Source: an uncultured Ruminococcus sp.
GTDB lineage: Bacteria > Bacillota > Clostridia > Oscillospirales > Ruminococcaceae
DNA length: 14,785 nucleotides
Direction: 5' to 3'
NCBI GenBank assembly: GCA_902772615.1
Contig: CACYBC010000002.1
Location: 1 to 14,785, forward strand
Within the stretch, counting starts at the first letter, position 1. Every line of letters starts with the position of its first letter. Position numbers and translations under genes: made by a program. A model generated the notes under the pieces. It was not told the origin of the DNA and searched no databases. It worked only from the letters and a program-made list of their open reading frames with translations. This document shows positions 1 to 6,868 of the stretch, in pieces.

Positions 1-61
<61 letters not shown>

Positions 62-72
62 TCAACGGTAAG

Positions 73-101
73 ATTATATGTTTGACGGATTCAAAAGTCA
101 A
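73..101 (-). promoter_or_regulatory. Promoter of tRNA-Arg
   Basis: On the minus strand the -35 box TTGACT (96-101) and the -10 box TATAAT (73-78) are separated by exactly 17 bp. Transcription would start near 66, about 5 bases ahead of the mature tRNA-Arg 5' end at 61. It lies in the 55-bp gap after galE. No terminator hairpin is visible between galE and this promoter, so galE transcripts may also read through into the tRNA. Confidence 0.8.
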
Positions 102-116
102 TAATAGACCGTATCG

Positions 117-1127
117 TCACAGACTGTGTTCGGAAGCATACTGCTGCCATCTCCAGGAATCCCTGCACATGTCATCTATATTTCTGTATGCTTTCCAGCC
201 GAGTTCCTTCTCCGCCTTCGTGGGATCAGAGAAGCAGGTGGCGATATCTCCGCTCCTGCGGGGACCTATCTCATACTTTATCTTGACTCCGTTCTGTCTC
301 TCGAACGCGTTTATGATCTCAAGTACGGAATATCCTCTGCCGCAGCCGAGGTTGTATGTGAACACCCCGTTCTCTTCTTCCAGCTTTTTGAGGACTGCCA
401 CGTGTCCCTGAGCGAGATCTACCACATGGATGTAGTCCCTCACGCCGGTCCCGTCCGGGGTGTCATAGTCATTTCCGAATACGGTGAGGTGGTCGCGTAT
501 GCCGTTTGCCACCTGGGTTATATATGGCATCAGGTTGTTCGGAATGCCGTTCGGAAGCTCGCCTATGACGCCGCTCTCGTGAGCGCCGACGGGATTGAAG
601 TACCTGAGTATGGCAAAAGACGCTTCGCTGTCCGTGGCAGCGCAGTCGCGGATGATGTCCTCGCACATGAGCTTCGTCTTACCGTAAACGCTCTCGGCCT
701 TCAGAGGCGCCGTTTCCGGGATGGGGCTTTCAGTCAGGTCGCCGTAAACCGTCGCGCTGGAGCTGAATACGAGGCGGTGCACGCCTTTCTCCTTCATTAC
801 CTCCAGGAGCGTGATCAGCCCGTCGAGATTGTTCCTGTAGTACATCAGAGGCTTTGCCTGAGATTCTCCGACGGCCTTATAGGCGGCGAAATGGATCACT
901 GCGTCTATGGCATGCTCGTCGAATATCCTCGCCAGGTCCTCCCTGTCGGTGATATCGATCCTGTAGAACGGAATGCTCTTTCCCGTCAGTTTCTCCAGAC
1001 GTTCAAGAACGCTCTCGCTGCTGTTGTAGAGAGCGTCGGCGATGACTACATCGTGGCCTGCTTCAGCCAGAGAGACAACGGTGTGAGAACCGATATATCC
1101 AAGGCCTCCGGTTACGAACACTTTCAT
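117..1127 (-). CDS. galE: UDP-glucose 4-epimerase GalE
   Basis: A 336-residue extended short-chain dehydrogenase that interconverts UDP-glucose and UDP-galactose in the Leloir pathway and supplies UDP-galactose for surface glycans. The NAD-binding GGLGYIGSH motif is at residues 7-15. The catalytic residues are in place: Ser124 in FSSSATVYG and the YxxxK pair Tyr148/Lys152 in ESVYGKTK. The GVRDYIHVVDLA segment near 228-239 and the total length match bacterial GalE (E. coli, 338 residues). I chose the start MKVFVTGG because AGGAG lies 7 bases ahead of it (1135-1139); the longer frame from 1148 adds seven residues that bacterial GalE lacks. tRNA-Gln ends only about 40 bp upstream with no terminator between, so the two are probably co-transcribed. 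The rest of a Leloir operon (galK, galT) is not present here. Confidence 0.95.
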   Translation of the reverse strand: MKVFVTGGLGYIGSHTVVSLAEAGHDVVIADALYNSSESVLERLEKLTGKSIPFYRIDITDREDLARIFDEHAIDAVIHFAAYKAVGESQAKPLMYYRNNLDGLITLLEVMKEKGVHRLVFSSSATVYGDLTESPIPETAPLKAESVYGKTKLMCEDIIRDCAATDSEASFAILRYFNPVGAHESGVIGELPNGIPNNLMPYITQVANGIRDHLTVFGNDYDTPDGTGVRDYIHVVDLAQGHVAVLKKLEEENGVFTYNLGCGRGYSVLEIINAFERQNGVKIKYEIGPRRSGDIATCFSDPTKAEKELGWKAYRNIDDMCRDSWRWQQYASEHSL

Positions 1128-1167
1128 GCGATATCTCCTGTGCCGCACAGCGGCTCTGATTTAATAA

Positions 1168-1242
1168 TGGCAGGGCTGGCTGGATTTGAACCAGCGAGTG
1201 ACGGAGTCAAAGTCCGTTGCCTTGCCGCTTGGCTACAGCCCC
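1168..1242 (-). tRNA. tRNA-Gln (anticodon TTG)
   Basis: A full cloverleaf can be read on the minus strand. The acceptor strands are GGGGCTG and CAGCCCT, with a G-U pair at 1-72; a weak first pair is typical of tRNA-Gln. The anticodon stem ACGGA/TCCGT encloses CTTTGAC, giving anticodon TTG. The T-arm is GCTGG-TTCAAAT-CCAGC, followed by discriminator G and an encoded CCA (1168-1170). Its promoter lies at 1256-1284, and galE follows 40 bp downstream. Confidence 0.97.
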
Positions 1243-1255
1243 TCAACAAATAAAG

Positions 1256-1284
1256 AATATAACAGAAATGGCATGTTATGTCCA
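1256..1284 (-). promoter_or_regulatory. Promoter of tRNA-Gln (and probably galE)
   Basis: On the minus strand the -35 box TGGACA (1279-1284, 5 of 6 consensus) and the -10 box TATATT (1256-1261, 5 of 6) have 17-bp spacing. The predicted start, near 1249, is about 7 bases ahead of tRNA-Gln. No other convincing promoter lies in the 40 bp between tRNA-Gln and galE, so this is the best visible source of galE mRNA. Confidence 0.7.
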
Positions 1285-1310
1285 ATAAAACGAATATGCC
1301 GCCGCAGATA

Positions 1311-1339
1311 TTGAAATTGCAAAAAGGCTGTATTATAAT
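1311..1339 (+). promoter_or_regulatory. Promoter of tRNA-His
   Basis: The -35 box TTGAAA (1311-1316) and the perfect -10 box TATAAT (1334-1339) are 17 bp apart on the plus strand. The predicted start, near 1346, is about 9 bases before the tRNA. It is back to back with the tRNA-Gln promoter, so both divergent tRNAs share a 112-bp control region. Confidence 0.8.
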
Positions 1340-1354
1340 CTTCTAGACTCGTCT

Positions 1355-1432
1355 GGTGGATGTAGCTCAGTTGGTTAGAGTACCAGGTTGTGGCCCTGGG
1401 GGTCGTGGGTTCGAGTCCCACTATCCACCCCA
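1355..1432 (+). tRNA. tRNA-His (anticodon GTG)
   Basis: The anticodon stem CCAGG/CCTGG encloses TTGTGGC, giving anticodon GTG. The acceptor strands GTGGATG and TATCCAC pair fully, with a G-T at the base. A genome-encoded extra G at -1 (1355) faces discriminator C73, the histidine identity pair. The T-arm is GTGGG-TTCGAGT-CCCAC and CCA is encoded at 1430-1432. It is the only plus-strand gene in the window and is followed at once by a hairpin terminator. Confidence 0.97.
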
Positions 1433-1436
1433 TATG

Positions 1437-1471
1437 AAAAAGCTGTGATCATTTTGACCACAGCTTTTTTG
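1437..1471. terminator. Probable bidirectional terminator between tRNA-His and the MATE gene
   Basis: AAAAAGCTGTG and CACAGCTTTTTT flank a small loop. The stem can extend inward past one A-C mismatch to a TTT loop at 1452-1454. On the plus strand it ends in a run of T residues just after tRNA-His. On the minus strand it is flanked by the mirrored A/T runs just 3' of the MATE stop codon at 1478, so one hairpin can serve both converging units. Confidence 0.85.
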
Positions 1472-1477
1472 TTTTAT

Positions 1478-2890
1478 TCAGATCCCGGTTTCGACAGCCG
1501 CATTCTTTGCCTTCAGCAGCTCAGGATGCTTCTCCTCGTAGGATCTGACCACTCTGCTCCATCCTCCGCAGAAGTAGTAGACCGCTATGGCAGTATTCCT
1601 GAGAAAAGCGGCGATGAGCATCGCCCAGAATATTCCGTGCCAGTCTCCTGTCTTTACGCCCAGATAGTATGAAAGCGGGATCCTGGAGAACGCCCCGAAC
1701 TGAGCCGTGATCATCGGCACGACAGATTTCCCCGCTCCTCTCATGGCGTTTACCAGACAGCGGTCGATGCCGTAGAACAAGCACTGGAATGCCATGATGA
1801 ACAGTCCTTCTGACGCTATGTCCAGTACCGCCCTGTCCTTGCTGAAGATCATCGGCAGCACATGTCTGAAGGTTATCTGCGCTGCGCACAGTCCGACTCC
1901 GAGGACGGTGAGCGTCGCGATCGCCGAGTTTATTCCCTTCTTTATCCTGTCAAGCTGCAGGCGCCCCATGTTCTGGCCTACGAACGTGCAGAGCGCCGTG
2001 CTGAGAGCGTCCACTGGGATGTACAGCAGCATGTCCACTTTATTGACGATGCTGTTTGCAGCAATGAACGTCGCGCCGAACGTGTTGACCGATGACTGCA
2101 CGAACATGCTTGCCAGCGTATTTCCTATGTTCTGGATCGCAGCTGGAAGGCCTATCCTGACGATCTCACCAAGTTCATACCTGTCGGGCTTCATCTCGGA
2201 CAGTCCGACCTTTATCCCGTATGATCCGCGGTTGAGACGCACGATGATCCCCGCTCCGGATATGATCTGGGAGATAGCGGTCGCCGCAGCGACACCTTCC
2301 ACCCCGAGCCCGAAGAGCAGCACTGCCGCAAGGTCGAACACGATGTTCAGAACGCTGCAGATAACGAGGAAGATGAGTGGCCATGTGACGTCGCCCATCC
2401 CGCGCAGCGCGCCAGTCCCCATCTGGTAGATGAGGTTTCCCGTGGTACCGAGGAACACAATGATCAGATACAGCGCGGACGCATCCATTATCTCTTCCGG
2501 CGTCTTAAGCACAGCCAGCATCGGCCGGCTCACTATTAGGCCTACTACGGTGATGAACACGGAGCATGTCAGCGTCATGAACGAGACGGTGGAGACCGCC
2601 TTCTGAAGGGCTTCGCGGTCCCCTGCCCCGACTCTCTGGGCGATGACCACGTTGGACCCGGACGAAAGGCCTATTGCGAACAGGTTTATGATGCTCACTA
2701 TCGGCGTGCTTGCCGATACCGCCGCCAGAGCCTCTGAACTTATGAAACGGCCGACTATCATTGAGTCAGCCACATTGTAGAACTGTGTTACGATGCTTCC
2801 GAAAAGGATCGGTATCGCGAACCTAATAAGACTGGAGAATATCGGTCCGTTTACCAGATCGATCGTGTTTTTCCTTCCTGTTTTAGCCAT
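1478..2890 (-). CDS. MATE family multidrug/metabolite efflux transporter
   Basis: A 470-residue polytopic membrane protein of the MATE (NorM/DinF-like) family, which couples Na+ or H+ entry to export of organic cations, drugs or metabolites. The N-terminus carries the family signature: a short cytoplasmic lead (residues 1-15), then a helix reading SLIRFAIPILFGSIVTQFYN, followed by NVADSMIVGRFIS. About 12 hydrophobic segments fall into two halves, roughly 15-220 and 235-450, joined by a polar stretch near residues 215-240 (VRLNRGSYGIKVGLSEMKPDR). The substrate cannot be read from sequence. The start is the first in-frame ATG; the upstream GGCGGTAG is a weak ribosome binding site. A terminator hairpin separates it from lgt, and no clear promoter of its own is visible, so it may live partly on read-through. 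No regulator gene is adjacent. Confidence 0.93.
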   Translation of the reverse strand: MAKTGRKNTIDLVNGPIFSSLIRFAIPILFGSIVTQFYNVADSMIVGRFISSEALAAVSASTPIVSIINLFAIGLSSGSNVVIAQRVGAGDREALQKAVSTVSFMTLTCSVFITVVGLIVSRPMLAVLKTPEEIMDASALYLIIVFLGTTGNLIYQMGTGALRGMGDVTWPLIFLVICSVLNIVFDLAAVLLFGLGVEGVAAATAISQIISGAGIIVRLNRGSYGIKVGLSEMKPDRYELGEIVRIGLPAAIQNIGNTLASMFVQSSVNTFGATFIAANSIVNKVDMLLYIPVDALSTALCTFVGQNMGRLQLDRIKKGINSAIATLTVLGVGLCAAQITFRHVLPMIFSKDRAVLDIASEGLFIMAFQCLFYGIDRCLVNAMRGAGKSVVPMITAQFGAFSRIPLSYYLGVKTGDWHGIFWAMLIAAFLRNTAIAVYYFCGGWSRVVRSYEEKHPELLKAKNAAVETGI

Positions 2891-2919
2891 AAGCTACCGC
2901 CATTCAATATACAAAATTT

Positions 2920-2945
2920 AGCCGGATACCATCTGATATCCGGCT
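2920..2945 (-). terminator. Terminator downstream of lgt
   Basis: On the minus strand AGCCGGATATC and GGTATCCGGCT form an 11-bp stem (one G-T pair) around the loop AGAT, followed by AAATTTTG. The T run is short, so termination may be partial and allow some read-through into the MATE gene 30 bp further on. It starts 9 bp after the lgt stop codon. Confidence 0.75.
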
Positions 2946-2953
2946 TTAATCGA

Positions 2954-4057
2954 TCACAGTGTCTGCGTATCGTCCCTGTCCAGGACCTCTTCTGCTGAGG
3001 CATCCGTCTCGTCTTCCGCAGGCTCTTCAGACAGCTGCGGTTCCGCCTTGGTGCAGTCTTCTTCCGGAGTCTCTTCGGTCTCAGCCTGTTCTTCCGTCGG
3101 AGAAACACTGTCTCCTTCCCCGTCAGTCTCTGCCTCTGCAGGTTCTTCAGTCAGCTGTCCGGTGGCCAGGAGATACTCTCTGGTCATGGCGTATGGCTTC
3201 AGGTAATCGGGATCTCCGGAATTCCTGATCTTTCTCTTGATAACGATTAGGAGTATGGCAGATATCACTGCGTACGTGATGCAGAATGCCTGGGAGATCC
3301 TCACTTTTCCGACGAACAGAGCGTCGGTCCTGAGCGACTCGCAGAAAGCCCTTCCGATGCCGTTCCAGAGCAGATAGCGCAGCCCTATCTCGCCGTCGAA
3401 CTGTCTGCGTTTGATAAAGTAACTTATTACGAATACACCGATGATGCACCAGATGCTCTCATACAGGAACGTAGGGTGCACCGGGCCGTCCTTAAGGACT
3501 ATTCCGTGGTCATTGAAAAGCCTTTCGGCATTATTGCTGATGTACCTTGCTATCGTGTTGCTGTACATGCCCCAGGGCAGATCGGTGTTGGTGCCGAACA
3601 GTTCCTGGTTGAAGAAGTTTCCCCACCTGCCAAGGCCCTGTCCTATCAGGAATCCCAGGGCGATGTCATCCAGAAGGCACAGATAGCGCGTCTTATTGAG
3701 CTTGCATACTATGAATGATGTCAGCAGTGCTCCTGTAAGGATGCCGTAGAAAGCTGTGCCGCCTTCCCTCAGGTTAAAGAACTGCCATATGCTCGTGATC
3801 TTATAGTCATCCGCAAATAGCACATAGAAGGACCTTCCTCCAAGCAGTGCACCTAGCGCGCCCCAGATAATGACATCGTAGAGTTTGTCCTCGTCTATCC
3901 CGAAGCGCTTTGCGTTCTTCTGACCGAGGATGACTCCGATGAACATGCCGAAAGCTATCAGGATCCCGTACCAGTAGATCTCAAATCCGCCTACGGTAAA
4001 GGCGACGCGGTTGATATCGAACTCGAGTCCGAGACCCGGAAAGGACACATGGCTCAT
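2954..4057 (-). CDS. lgt: Prolipoprotein diacylglyceryl transferase Lgt with acidic C-terminal tail
   Basis: An integral membrane enzyme that moves diacylglycerol from phosphatidylglycerol to the lipobox cysteine of prolipoproteins, the first step of lipoprotein maturation. From the chosen start (MSHVSFPG, 367 residues) the Lgt signature GLGRWGNFFNQE is at 141-152, with Arg144 matching the essential E. coli Arg143. REGGTAFYG is at 97-105, HPTFLYES at 194-201, and about seven hydrophobic segments end near residue 275. The start at 4057 lies 5 bases after the ymfH stop; its AGGAG is 13 bases upstream, which is long. A frame from 4108 would overlap ymfH by 46 bases and is less likely. Residues 301-367 form an acidic Glu/Asp/Thr/Pro-rich tail that normal Lgt lacks, with an internal repeat. 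The family assignment is firm; the role of the tail is unknown. Confidence 0.95.
   Translation of the reverse strand: MSHVSFPGLGLEFDINRVAFTVGGFEIYWYGILIAFGMFIGVILGQKNAKRFGIDEDKLYDVIIWGALGALLGGRSFYVLFADDYKITSIWQFFNLREGGTAFYGILTGALLTSFIVCKLNKTRYLCLLDDIALGFLIGQGLGRWGNFFNQELFGTNTDLPWGMYSNTIARYISNNAERLFNDHGIVLKDGPVHPTFLYESIWCIIGVFVISYFIKRRQFDGEIGLRYLLWNGIGRAFCESLRTDALFVGKVRISQAFCITYAVISAILLIVIKRKIRNSGDPDYLKPYAMTREYLLATGQLTEEPAEAETDGEGDSVSPTEEQAETEETPEEDCTKAEPQLSEEPAEDETDASAEEVLDRDDTQTL
2999..3157 (-). repeat. Two copies of a 13-codon repeat in the Lgt tail
   Basis: Copy one (3119-3157) encodes QLTEEPAEAETDG and copy two (2999-3037) encodes QLSEEPAEDETDA. They match at 10 of 13 residues and are visibly alike at DNA level. 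They are separated by 27 other Glu/Thr-rich codons. This suggests that the tail grew by internal duplication. It is a low-complexity protein repeat, not a mobile element. Confidence 0.75.
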
Positions 4058-4062
4058 TTTAT

Positions 4063-5361
4063 CTATCTTTCTCCTGATTCGGTTGGTGTGATTACTGAAA
4101 GCGAACACTGAGAGGGGTCGAAACAGTCTCTCAGCATGCTGTCTGCAGCATCGATGTCGGGGTTTCCGACAAGCTGAATTATATCGTATAGGGATGTGTT
4201 TTTAAAGTGGCAGGAGATCAGGCTGCCGGCCACCGAACCGGGGCTGTCGAATATGCTGATGTATGATCCCACCGATGTCCTTGCTCTCTCCTCAAACAGT
4301 TCAGGATCAAGCCCGCTCCTCTTCAGCGACCCTATCCTGTCAAGGATCATGTCCCTGACCTTCTCCGGCTCATGTGAATCTCCTTCGAAGTATGTGCACA
4401 GGTACTCGTCTCCGGAATAAAAACCCGATCCGAAACTGTCGCTGAGAAGGTTGGAGTCGTACATCTGCCGGAAGAATTCAGTGCTCTCTCCAGAGATAAG
4501 GTCAAGCACCATGTCCATGAGCAGTTCGTACTTGATGTCGGAGAATCTCGCGAATCCCCTCTCTTTGAATCCTATGTCAAACATAGGCATCGACAGATTC
4601 ATCCTGTCCAGTGAACTGTCCCTGATGATGCCGTCCTGTTCCTGAGCTGAGGCCGATTCGAATCTCGGTACTTCAGAGCCTGACTGGTCCAGCTGTTCCG
4701 CTATCTCAAACACTTTTTCATGTTCCACGGGTCCTGTTACAGCAAGTGCCATGTTCCCGGGCCTGTAGAACGAATCGAAACAGTCGTTCAGCAGCCGGTA
4801 ATCGATATCCCTGATAGATCTGAGATTTCCTGCTATATCCTCATTTATGCCTATGTCTCTGTAAAGGTTCCGGAAGAGATTGAATGAAGCCCTCCATCCC
4901 GGGTCATCCATGTACATGCGGATCTCGTCTTCTATGATGGGTTTTTCTTTCTCCACTCCTTCCTCTGTGAACAGAGGCTTCCTGAAAAAGTCAAGGAGCA
5001 CCCTGAGCGGTTCCTCATACTCCCTTCCGCTGCGGAAGACGAAGGTGGTCCTGTTGAACGTCGTATAAGCGTTCGATGATGCCCCGAGATCAGCGAACAG
5101 AGTGAAGGAATCCACTCCGTTCCGCTCGAACAGTTTATGCTCGAGGAAATGCGCTGTGCCGGCGGGAAGCCTGTATCTGCTGCCCTTGTCCAGCACATGC
5201 ACCATAGTCGAGCCGAATCCCACGGCGAGCTGCACGGAAACGCTGCTCTTGCCCGGCATCTCGTATACATAGACCCTTAGGCCGCTGGCTGTGGTATGTG
5301 CATACAGCCTGTCATTCAGAAGCAGATCCGAGACGCTCTCTATATCTATCTTACTCATCAT
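4063..5361 (-). CDS. ymfH: M16 family zinc metallopeptidase, YmfH-like
   Basis: A 432-residue protein of peptidase family M16 (pitrilysin/processing-peptidase fold). The inverted zinc motif HFLEH is at residues 71-75. The distal glutamate region EKPIIEDEIRMY follows at 138-150, so the metal site looks intact. The family-typical run after the zinc motif (DSFTLFADLGASSNAYTTFNRT) is present. Its partner YmfF lacks the zinc motif, the usual arrangement of an M16 heterodimer with one catalytic and one non-catalytic subunit. In public annotation the pair is called EF-P 5-aminopentanol modification-associated, from its neighbourhood in Bacillus; I know of no proven substrate. The start ATG overlaps the end of ymfF by 11 bases, so translational coupling is likely; a second ATG is the next codon. 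Its stop lies 5 bases before lgt. Confidence 0.9.
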   Translation of the reverse strand: MMSKIDIESVSDLLLNDRLYAHTTASGLRVYVYEMPGKSSVSVQLAVGFGSTMVHVLDKGSRYRLPAGTAHFLEHKLFERNGVDSFTLFADLGASSNAYTTFNRTTFVFRSGREYEEPLRVLLDFFRKPLFTEEGVEKEKPIIEDEIRMYMDDPGWRASFNLFRNLYRDIGINEDIAGNLRSIRDIDYRLLNDCFDSFYRPGNMALAVTGPVEHEKVFEIAEQLDQSGSEVPRFESASAQEQDGIIRDSSLDRMNLSMPMFDIGFKERGFARFSDIKYELLMDMVLDLISGESTEFFRQMYDSNLLSDSFGSGFYSGDEYLCTYFEGDSHEPEKVRDMILDRIGSLKRSGLDPELFEERARTSVGSYISIFDSPGSVAGSLISCHFKNTSLYDIIQLVGNPDIDAADSMLRDCFDPSQCSLSVITPTESGER

Positions 5362-6616
5362 CGTGCAACCTGCAGATACCGCAGTATCTCATTCCTGACA
5401 ATAGTGATGTGATGTCGGAAGAAGTGACATCTTCTATGAGCGCGATCTCCTCTTCCGGAGAAATGTATCTGCCGGTACCGTTCATGGAGGAGAAGTAGTG
5501 TGACGAGACTCCCGCCACCGTATCTGTGATCCCCTTGAGAGAGTTGACTATTCCAAGCTTCGCCTGTCTGAGCTCCTCTTCCGTCGGGCCCGAGGCAGCG
5601 AGCGCATCGAATTCTTCCATTATCGAATCACGGTTCCCGGCGAACTTGTCCGGTGACGTGGAGCTCTCAATTATGATGCCGCTTCCACCGGATGTCATCC
5701 TGTTGGACACGCATGTGTAGCAGAGTCCCTTCTTCTCCCTGACGTTCATGAAGAGTCTCGATGTGGGCATGCCTCCGAGTATGGAGTTGGCTACCTTCAG
5801 CACCGCGAGCTCCCTGCTGTCCGATCTCCTGCCGCTGTGATATATCATTGAAAAGATATCCTGTTCGGTCCCCGCGGATTCGGTCCTTGAGAAAGGATGC
5901 TCAGGCAGCGTCACGGGACTGTTGTCGAACTGCACGGGATGGGCTCCTATGCCGTTATCCAGTATCGCAGAGCACACGAGCGTCTTCACTCTCTCGAGGT
6001 CGCTGCCGCAGTAGAAAGCGTTTATGTTGCATTCGCTGAGGCATCTGCGGTACAGGCTGTACAGATATCTGCCGTCTATCGTATCTATATCTTCGATAAA
6101 GCCGAGGTCGGGAAGTCCCCTCACATTGTCGCGGAAGAATTCGCGCAGGAGCATCCTCGTGCAGTATGCCTCCTTATTGTTGATCAGGAACGATATCTCC
6201 TCCCTGAGCTTCTCCTTCTCGACTTCAACTGTCTCCTCGGGAAAACTGCCGTCGGTGAGATACGGGTCAGTGATCACATCGCACAGGAGCCCGGCAGCTT
6301 TATACCCGTTGTCCTTTTCCGTGAGATAGAGTCCGGGGACATTGTCGACATCAAAATGTATTATCATACGGTTGCCCGCTCTGGAAGCGGAGACATAGAG
6401 CGAAGCTCCGTACAGCGTATCGAGATAACGGGAAAGACTGACTATGTCCCTGTATTTTTCCGTTGCCGAACTGAGTACATAGGCCAGCAGGGATATCCCG
6501 GTCATGCTCTCTTTCTCCACCGGACAGTGAAGTTCCACCACGAGCCGTTCCCTCTTGTAATCGTGGTCAGCCCAGGAAAAAGTAAAGTTTTCTCTTATCT
6601 TCTCTGTATACAGCAT
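5351..6616 (-). CDS. ymfF: M16 family non-catalytic partner, YmfF-like
   Basis: A 421-residue M16-fold protein, first gene of the ymfF-ymfH-lgt operon. The place where HxxEH should be (about residues 43-55, LAYVLSSATEKY) has no zinc ligands, so it is predicted to be catalytically inactive. The later family hallmark, the glycine-rich stretch followed by SRLFMNVREKKGLCY (about 275-305), is clear; in M16 heterodimers such a subunit helps bind substrate. Length fits the YmfF family. GGAGAGG sits just ahead of the ATG at 6616, a strong ribosome binding site that fixes the start. Upstream is the 341-bp structured gap, which must hold the operon promoter. The operon partner and the M16 fold are well supported; the physiological role is not known. 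Confidence 0.87.
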   Translation of the reverse strand: MLYTEKIRENFTFSWADHDYKRERLVVELHCPVEKESMTGISLLAYVLSSATEKYRDIVSLSRYLDTLYGASLYVSASRAGNRMIIHFDVDNVPGLYLTEKDNGYKAAGLLCDVITDPYLTDGSFPEETVEVEKEKLREEISFLINNKEAYCTRMLLREFFRDNVRGLPDLGFIEDIDTIDGRYLYSLYRRCLSECNINAFYCGSDLERVKTLVCSAILDNGIGAHPVQFDNSPVTLPEHPFSRTESAGTEQDIFSMIYHSGRRSDSRELAVLKVANSILGGMPTSRLFMNVREKKGLCYTCVSNRMTSGGSGIIIESSTSPDKFAGNRDSIMEEFDALAASGPTEEELRQAKLGIVNSLKGITDTVAGVSSHYFSSMNGTGRYISPEEEIALIEDVTSSDITSLLSGMRYCGICRLHDDE

Positions 6617-6642
6617 ATCCTCTCCGCTTACAGACCATCGGC

Positions 6643-6672
6643 ATTGTATGTTTTGTACAATTTCACCGATAA
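6643..6672 (-). promoter_or_regulatory. Tentative promoter of ymfF-ymfH-lgt
   Basis: On the minus strand TACAAT (6643-6648) is a 5-of-6 -10 box, with the weak -35 candidate TTATCG (6667-6672) 18 bp upstream. It would give a leader of about 20 bases ahead of ymfF, ending in the GGAGAGG ribosome binding site. Other weak pairs exist in the same AT-rich stretch (for example TTAACG with TACATT), so the choice is uncertain. Confidence 0.3.
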
Positions 6673-6740
6673 CAATGTATGTAATTCATGAATTTTTCGT
6701 TAATTGGTTCAACCAGAGTTTACAAAACAGGGGCAATGTA

Positions 6741-6809
6741 TTACAATGCAATTACAACAAACTTTTGATTTTTCTTTTTCATTTTTTCCTTCATCCTATT
6801 TATATCCAT
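6741..6809 (-). CDS. Possible 22-residue basic-hydrophobic small ORF
   Basis: The minus-strand frame reads MDINRMKEKMKKKNQKFVVIAL and then TAA. A perfect GGAGG is 4 bases ahead of the first ATG, and AAGGA precedes the third ATG (6782), which would give MKKKNQKFVVIAL. The pattern, lysine cluster then hydrophobic residues, looks like the start of a signal peptide or a tiny membrane peptide. It ends before a full membrane span. The GGAGG lies inside a perfect hairpin with its complement. It may be a leader peptide, the broken 5' end of a lost secreted-protein gene, or chance. I recognise no family and no upstream promoter is clear. Confidence 0.3.
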   Translation of the reverse strand: MDINRMKEKMKKKNQKFVVIAL

Positions 6810-6810
6810 G

Positions 6811-6827
6811 GATCCTCCAGGAGGATC
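6811..6827. repeat. Perfect palindrome with SD/anti-SD arms
   Basis: GATCCTCC and GGAGGATC are perfect complements around a single A. In RNA the outer six pairs would form a short hairpin (GATCCT/AGGATC with loop CCAGG on the plus strand). On the minus strand the GGAGG arm is the ribosome binding site of the possible small ORF at 6741-6809, so its access could depend on this structure. T/A runs flank the right side. Confidence 0.6.
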
Positions 6828-6842
6828 AAAAAAGAAAACAGT

Positions 6843-6868
6843 CCGGTCTCGGTGCCAGTCGGGGCCGG
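6843..6868. terminator. GC-rich hairpin with T-rich flanks on both strands
   Basis: On the plus strand CCGGTCTC pairs with GGGGCCGG, using two G-T pairs, and is followed by CTTTTCTTTTATGTTTT. On the minus strand the same stem has two C-A mismatches but is followed by TGTTTTCTTTTTT. It probably backs up termination of the clpE operon. The better stem on the plus strand leaves open a role for an RNA made in that direction. Confidence 0.55.

Noticed and set aside
126..1253. Plus-strand 375-codon open frame across galE and tRNA-Gln
   Set aside because: It is antisense to a clear GalE with intact motifs, runs through a tRNA and matches nothing I recognise; it comes from the codon bias of the real gene.
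1437..1471. GGTCAAA half-site resembling a CtsR operator (minus strand)
   Set aside because: Only one half-site is present; it is part of the terminator stem-loop and is not near any clp promoter.
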